This document shows positions 5,192 to 8,237 of a stretch of 8,237 bases of DNA, piece after piece. Position numbers and translations under genes: made by a program. The stretch comes from Streptosporangiaceae bacterium (GTDB lineage Bacteria; Actinomycetota; Actinomycetes; Streptosporangiales; Streptosporangiaceae), in the NCBI GenBank assembly GCA_030045175.1, contig JASIBM010000233.1:1-8237 (forward strand), read 5' to 3'. The notes beneath the pieces were generated by a model that was not told the DNA's origin, did not search any database, and saw nothing but the letters and a program-made list of their open reading frames with translations. Within the stretch, counting starts at the first letter, position 1. Every line of letters begins with the position of its first letter.

Positions 5192-5686
5192 ATGCGCGTC
5201 TACCTGCCAAGCACGCTTGCGGAGCTTGCGCCTGCGCTGGTCGCTGGCGAGATCGGCCCGGCGCCCGTGCTTGGCTTCGCCGTCACGCCCGCGCTGCGGG
5301 AGTGGTATGCCAGCGGAGACCTTGAAGAGCTTGAGTACGTGGCGATGATGCTGGCTGCGCGGGCGTCGCTGCGGCTGCTGCACGCCAACCCGGCCACGCC
5401 GAGGAGGCGGGTCGTGCTCGCTGCCGAGCTCGCCGAGCGGGACGTGATCGCCAAGAACGGGCTGGACACGCCGGGCCGGGTCGAGGTGATGCTGCCCGTG
5501 TCGCTCGCGACCGTTGTCTCCGGGCACGTCGATGACGTGGTGGCCGCCCAGGACATTGACGCCGCTGCCGCCGCCCTCCCCGCCGCCGACGCTGGCGACG
5601 ACGACGCGAAGTTCATCGTCGACGGTGCGGAAGGTCACGAGCTGCTCTGGTACGCGACCCAGGAGCTGATCTACCTGATCGGCTGA
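5192..5686 (+). CDS. conserved protein of unknown function (probably DUF6912-type)
   Basis: This is a 164-residue soluble protein with no signal peptide or membrane segment. It opens with MRVYLPSTLAELAPAL, followed by AVTPALREWYASGDLEELEY (30-49) and a helix, AARASLRLL. A strand-rich middle follows (RRRVVLAAEL, 71-80; GRVEVMLPVSLATV, 95-108), then an Ala/Asp-rich linker (about 119-138) and a conserved-looking end, AKFIVDGAEGHELLWYATQE (139-158). I associate this pattern with an actinobacterial family, which I believe is DUF6912, but this is from memory and no activity is known to me. GAGGA (5183-5187) lies 4 nt before the ATG, a slightly short spacing. It stands 144 nt after vsr and about 176 nt before pruA, so it may be transcribed alone. 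Regulation is not visible. Confidence 0.82.
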   Translation: MRVYLPSTLAELAPALVAGEIGPAPVLGFAVTPALREWYASGDLEELEYVAMMLAARASLRLLHANPATPRRRVVLAAELAERDVIAKNGLDTPGRVEVMLPVSLATVVSGHVDDVVAAQDIDAAAAALPAADAGDDDAKFIVDGAEGHELLWYATQELIYLIG

Positions 5687-5730
5687 CGTGGGCACGCCTA
5701 CCCTGAGATAGCGGCTAAGGCTGTGTCTCC

Positions 5731-5747
5731 CCCGCTCGCCTCCGGGC
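5731..5747 (+). repeat. dispersed 17-nt repeat, copy 3
   Basis: CCCGCTCGCCTCCGGGC here is identical to the minus-strand reading of 449-465 and one base different from that of 315-331. It lies 44 nt after the stop of the small unknown gene and overlaps the start of the terminator-like hairpin at 5744-5757. Confidence 0.6.
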
Positions 5748-5766
5748 GCGCGCGCCCTTTGGCTCG
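5744..5766 (+). terminator. candidate hairpin terminator after the small unknown gene
   Basis: GGGCGCGCGCGCCC (5744-5757) is a 14-nt perfect palindrome, able to form a 5-bp stem with a CGCG loop. It is followed by TTTGGCTCG, 58 nt after the stop at 5686. The tail region (5752-5769) matches 1666-1683 at 16 of 18 positions, where a similar hairpin follows nagA. The short U-run makes termination plausible but not certain. Confidence 0.45.
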
Positions 5767-5795
5767 GGGTAAGTTCATGGGACGATGAGGTTTGA

Positions 5796-5828
5796 CGAGA
5801 ACCACCACTATCGCGGCTTTGGTTCTCG
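5796..5828. promoter_or_regulatory. 9-bp inverted repeat in the pruA leader
   Basis: CGAGAACCA (5796-5804) and TGGTTCTCG (5820-5828) are perfect inverted copies around a 15-nt spacer, ending 34 nt before the pruA GTG. It could be a regulator binding site or an mRNA stem-loop. TTGACG (5792-5797) overlaps its left arm and resembles a -35 element, but no good -10 follows at the right distance. The partner regulator is unknown. Confidence 0.5.
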
Positions 5829-5862
5829 GCAAGTCGTTCAGATCGAGCCATGGGAGCCGTCC

Positions 5863-7494
5863 GTGTTCGACGCCGTCACCAGCGTCCCCGCGCCTGCCAA
5901 CGAGCCGGTCAAGGGGTACGCGCCGGGCAGCCAGGAACGCGCCGCCCTGGAAACGAAGATCAAGGAACTGGTCTCCGAGCGGGCCGAGCTGACCATGACG
6001 GTCGGGGGCGTGGCGCGGATGGGCGGCGGCGGTGTGGTCGACGTGGTCGAGCCGCACAACCACGCGCACGTGCTCGGCAGGTTCGGCGAGGCCACCGACG
6101 AGGACGTGGCCGCCGCGATCGAGGCGGCCAGGAAGGCGGCGCCCGGCTGGCGCGAGCTGTCGTTCGACGACCGCGCAGCCATCTTCCTGCGCGCGGCCGA
6201 GCTGCTGGCCGGCCCGTGGCGATCCACCATCAACGCCGCGACGATCCTCGGCCAGTCCAAGTCGGTGCACCAGGCAGAGATCGACGCGGCGTGCGAGCTG
6301 ATCGACTTCTGGCGGTACAACGTGCACTACGCCAGGCGGTTGCTCGCCGAGCAGCCGACGTCGGGGCCCGGCACGTGGAACCGGCTGGAGTACCGGCCGC
6401 TCGAGGGCTTCGTGCTGGCGATCACGCCGTTCAACTTCACCTCGATCGCCGGCAACCTGCCTACCGCCCCCGCGCTGCTCGGCAACGTGGTGGTGTGGAA
6501 GCCCTCGCACACCGCGCAGTTCTCCGCGCACTTCATGATGCGGCTGCTCGAGGCGGCTGGCCTGCCGCCTGGCGTGATCAACATGGTGACCGGCTCTGGC
6601 CGGGTCATGTCGCGGGTCGCTGTCCCGCACCCGGACCTGGCTGGCATCCACTTCACCGGGTCGACGGGGGTGTTCCAGCAGCTGTGGCAGGCCATCGGCC
6701 ACAACATCGCTGGCTACCGTGGCTACCCGCGGCTGGTGGGCGAGACCGGCGGCAAGGACTTCGTGATCGCCCATTCCTCGGCCGACCCCGACGTGCTCAG
6801 CGTGGCGCTGACGCGCGGCGCGTTCGAGTACCAGGGCCAGAAGTGCTCGGCGGCCAGCCGCGCCTACGTCCCGCGCAGCGTGTGGGCCAAGATGAGGGAC
6901 GGCTTCCTCGCCACGGTCGAGTCGCTGACCATGGGTGACGTCGGATCTGACCTGTCCACCTTCATGGGCGCGGTGATCGATGGGCGCGCGTTCGCCAAGC
7001 ACACCGACGCGCTGAACCGGGCCAGGTCGCGGCCGTCGGTCACGGTGCTGGCCGGCGGGACGACCGACGACTCGCGCGGGTACTTCGTCCGGCCGAGCGT
7101 CCTTGAGTGCTCGGACCCCACCGACGAGCTGTTCCACACCGAGTACTTCGGTCCGATCCTTGGCGTGCACGTCTTCGACGACGCCGACTACGAAGCCGTC
7201 GTCGCGCAGGCTGCGACCGTCGCGCCGTACGCGCTGACCGGGTCGATCATCGCCACCGACCGCAAGGCGATCGCCGCAGCCACCGACGCGTTGCGATTTT
7301 CCGCTGGCAACTTCTACATCAACGACAAGCCGACCGGGGCGGTCGTCGGCCAGCAGCCGTTTGGCGGAGCCAGGGCCAGCGGTACCAACGACAAGGCGGG
7401 CTCTATCTTCAACCTGATCCGCTGGGTGAACGCCAGGACGATCAAGGAGTTGTTCGTGCCGCCGACCGACCATCGCTACCCGCACATGGGGTAG
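5863..7494 (+). CDS. pruA: L-glutamate gamma-semialdehyde dehydrogenase (1-pyrroline-5-carboxylate dehydrogenase)
   Basis: This is a monofunctional ALDH4-type enzyme of 543 residues that oxidises glutamate-gamma-semialdehyde to glutamate with NAD+, the second step of proline catabolism. Motifs are TPFNFTSIAGN (188-198, oxyanion N191), the cofactor loop HFTGSTGVF (263-271), general base E294 in GETGGKD (293-299), nucleophile C328 in GQKCSAASR (325-333), TEYFGPILGV (426-435) and PFGGARASGTNDK (499-511). Every catalytic residue is present. GTG 5863 was chosen because GGGAG (5852-5856) lies 6 nt upstream. The protein then begins MFDAVTSVPAPANEPVKGYA, like other actinobacterial PruA proteins, and the 543-residue length matches the mycobacterial enzyme from memory. 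An in-frame ATG at 5785 would add 26 unlike residues. A proline dehydrogenase gene is not in the window. An inverted repeat precedes the gene and a strong hairpin follows it, so it is probably its own unit. Confidence 0.96.
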   Translation: MFDAVTSVPAPANEPVKGYAPGSQERAALETKIKELVSERAELTMTVGGVARMGGGGVVDVVEPHNHAHVLGRFGEATDEDVAAAIEAARKAAPGWRELSFDDRAAIFLRAAELLAGPWRSTINAATILGQSKSVHQAEIDAACELIDFWRYNVHYARRLLAEQPTSGPGTWNRLEYRPLEGFVLAITPFNFTSIAGNLPTAPALLGNVVVWKPSHTAQFSAHFMMRLLEAAGLPPGVINMVTGSGRVMSRVAVPHPDLAGIHFTGSTGVFQQLWQAIGHNIAGYRGYPRLVGETGGKDFVIAHSSADPDVLSVALTRGAFEYQGQKCSAASRAYVPRSVWAKMRDGFLATVESLTMGDVGSDLSTFMGAVIDGRAFAKHTDALNRARSRPSVTVLAGGTTDDSRGYFVRPSVLECSDPTDELFHTEYFGPILGVHVFDDADYEAVVAQAATVAPYALTGSIIATDRKAIAAATDALRFSAGNFYINDKPTGAVVGQQPFGGARASGTNDKAGSIFNLIRWVNARTIKELFVPPTDHRYPHMG

Positions 7495-7510
7495 GCACTG
7501 CCCGCGCCTT

Positions 7511-7549
7511 GGGCGTGTCCCGTAGGCTGGCGGCCTGCGGGGCACGCCC
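7511..7549 (+). terminator. strong hairpin after pruA
   Basis: GGGCGTGTCCCGTAGGC (7511-7527) pairs with GCCTGCGGGGCACGCCC (7533-7549): 15 Watson-Crick and 2 G-U pairs without a bulge, around a 5-nt TGGCG loop. It lies 16 nt after the pruA stop and is not followed by a U-tract. It probably ends the pruA transcript. As it also lies only 10 nt before the ribosome binding site of the next gene, it could act as an attenuator for read-through. Confidence 0.8.
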
Positions 7550-7569
7550 TCACCGCACCGGAGGCTCTC

Positions 7570-8237
7570 ATTTACCGCCTCGTCATGTGGAACATCGACC
7601 TCACCCTGGTTGACGTGGCCAGGGTTTCGCGCGACGCCTACGCCGAGGCGTTCCGGCGGGTGACCGGGCGACCGCTGGTCGCCCTTCCCCAGCTAGCCGG
7701 CGCGAGCGACTCGGAGATCTTCTTCGATTCGCTCGCCCTGAACGAGGCACCTGGTAATGGTGGCCGGGCCGAGGACCGTGACCTGCTCGCGGCCTACAGC
7801 ACCGAGCTAGAGGCCGCGTTCGGCGCGCGGCGCGACCTGCTCGCCAAGGTCGGCCGGGTGCTGCCTGGCGCACGAGAGGCGCTCGCCGCCGTCGGGCGGC
7901 TGCCCGGTGTCATCCAGACCGTGCTGACCGGGACGATAAGGCCGAACGCAGACGAAAAATTGCGCGCGTTCGGCCTGGACACCTACCTTGATCTAGGCAT
8001 TGGCGGGTTCGGGTCAGACGTTTACCCCAAGGGCACGGCGATCGTGCGATCCCTGGCGCTGGCTTCGGAGAAGTACGGCGTGCAGCTCGCCCCGAGCGAC
8101 TCGGTCTACGTGGCCGACTCCGTCAGGGACGTCGCGGCGGCGAAGGTCGGCGGCGTGCGGTGCATCGGCGTCGCGAGCGGCCGGTCGACGGTCAGCGAGC
8201 TGATCCAGGCCGGCGCCGATCCCGTGCTCCACGACCT
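7570..8237 (+). CDS. HAD-like protein with Asn in place of the catalytic Asp; 3' end outside window
   Basis: The open frame of about 222 residues runs off the right edge. It has HAD-IA architecture: motif I LVMWNIDLTLVD, a helical cap (about residues 18-95), motif II VLTGTIRPN, an AFGLDTYLDLGIGGFGSDV segment typical of the family, a Lys in YPKGTA, and motif IV VYVADSVRDVAAAKVGG. Motif I should read DxDxT, but the nucleophile Asp is Asn (AAC, 7591-7593); the second Asp and the Thr remain. Such a protein would be expected to lose or be impaired in phosphatase activity. The start is unclear. GGAGG (7560-7564) is 5 nt before ATT 7570, which gives IYRLVMWNID with the first strand intact. The first ATG (7585) is 20 nt from that site and would remove most of the strand. 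No in-frame ATG, GTG or TTG lies between the pruA stop and 7585. A sequencing error, a decaying gene or a true pseudo-enzyme are all possible. Confidence 0.8.
   Translation, partial: MYRLVMWNIDLTLVDVARVSRDAYAEAFRRVTGRPLVALPQLAGASDSEIFFDSLALNEAPGNGGRAEDRDLLAAYSTELEAAFGARRDLLAKVGRVLPGAREALAAVGRLPGVIQTVLTGTIRPNADEKLRAFGLDTYLDLGIGGFGSDVYPKGTAIVRSLALASEKYGVQLAPSDSVYVADSVRDVAAAKVGGVRCIGVASGRSTVSELIQAGADPVLHD

Noticed and set aside
4742..5851. A 369-codon open frame on the minus strand across vsr and the small unknown gene
   Set aside because: It is antisense to two well-supported genes and to the spacers. It has Arg/Gly-rich composition and no recognisable domain.
5785..5862. ATG 5785 as the start of pruA
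   Set aside because: The extra 26 residues are unlike PruA and run through the inverted repeat. GTG 5863 has a well-spaced GGGAG and gives the expected family N-terminus and length.
5698..7545. A 615-codon open frame on the minus strand opposite pruA
   Set aside because: It is antisense to a gene with complete aldehyde dehydrogenase motifs. Its translation is Arg/Gly/His-rich low-complexity sequence, as expected from the GC-skewed complement of a high-GC gene.
1..8237. CRISPR array, tRNA/rRNA genes, insertion sequence or prophage, toxin-antitoxin pair
   Set aside because: There are no regularly spaced repeats of suitable length, no cloverleaf-like segment, no transposase or integrase motif and no paired small ORFs with such features.

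Overview
The window is chromosomal DNA of a high-GC Gram-positive bacterium, most likely an actinomycete. GC is about 70% by eye, with strong G/C at third codon positions, many GTG starts and GC-rich hairpins without long U-tracts. The 543-residue PruA and the small MRVYLPST protein also resemble actinobacterial families. I cannot assign an order or genus. No tRNA, rRNA, CRISPR array, transposase or phage gene is visible, and most of the window is ordinary core or accessory metabolism.

Layout: (1) 1-271 is the C-terminal end of an alpha/beta hydrolase. (2) 272-470 is a repeat-rich spacer with an 18-nt direct repeat, two copies of a 17-nt dispersed motif and a GGCGCC palindrome. (3) 471-2864 is an amino-sugar catabolic pair: nagA (GlcNAc-6-phosphate deacetylase) and a two-SIS-domain sugar isomerase/deaminase without a glutaminase domain. 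The 174-bp gap between them contains an 11-bp inverted repeat with TGGTC/GACCA arms. (4) 2908-2957 is a strong hairpin between convergent genes. (5) 2978-3739, minus strand, is a classical SDR oxidoreductase. (6) 3813-5047 is a two-gene unit, a HAD-IA hydrolase and a Vsr-type mismatch endonuclease, divergent from the SDR and possibly starting with a leaderless GTG. (7) 5192-5686 is a small conserved protein of unknown function. (8) 5863-7494 is pruA, with a 9-bp inverted repeat in its leader and a 17-bp-stem hairpin after its stop. (9) From 7570 to the window end is a second HAD-like gene, truncated by the window edge. It has Asn where the catalytic nucleophile Asp should be, and its best-placed start codon is ATT.

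How the genes work together: NagA and the SIS protein would convert GlcNAc-6-phosphate to glucosamine-6-phosphate and then to fructose-6-phosphate plus ammonia. PruA feeds the proline/glutamate pathway by oxidising glutamate-gamma-semialdehyde to glutamate. The SDR, the two HAD proteins and the small protein have no evident link to either pathway. Vsr is an orphan here, with no cytosine methyltransferase beside it.

The points most worth a second look are the Asn-for-Asp HAD with the possible ATT start, the orphan Vsr with a 15-nt tandem-repeat N-terminus, the inverted repeats ahead of the SIS gene and pruA, and a short dispersed intergenic repeat family. I see no convincing evidence for a wholly new multi-gene system.
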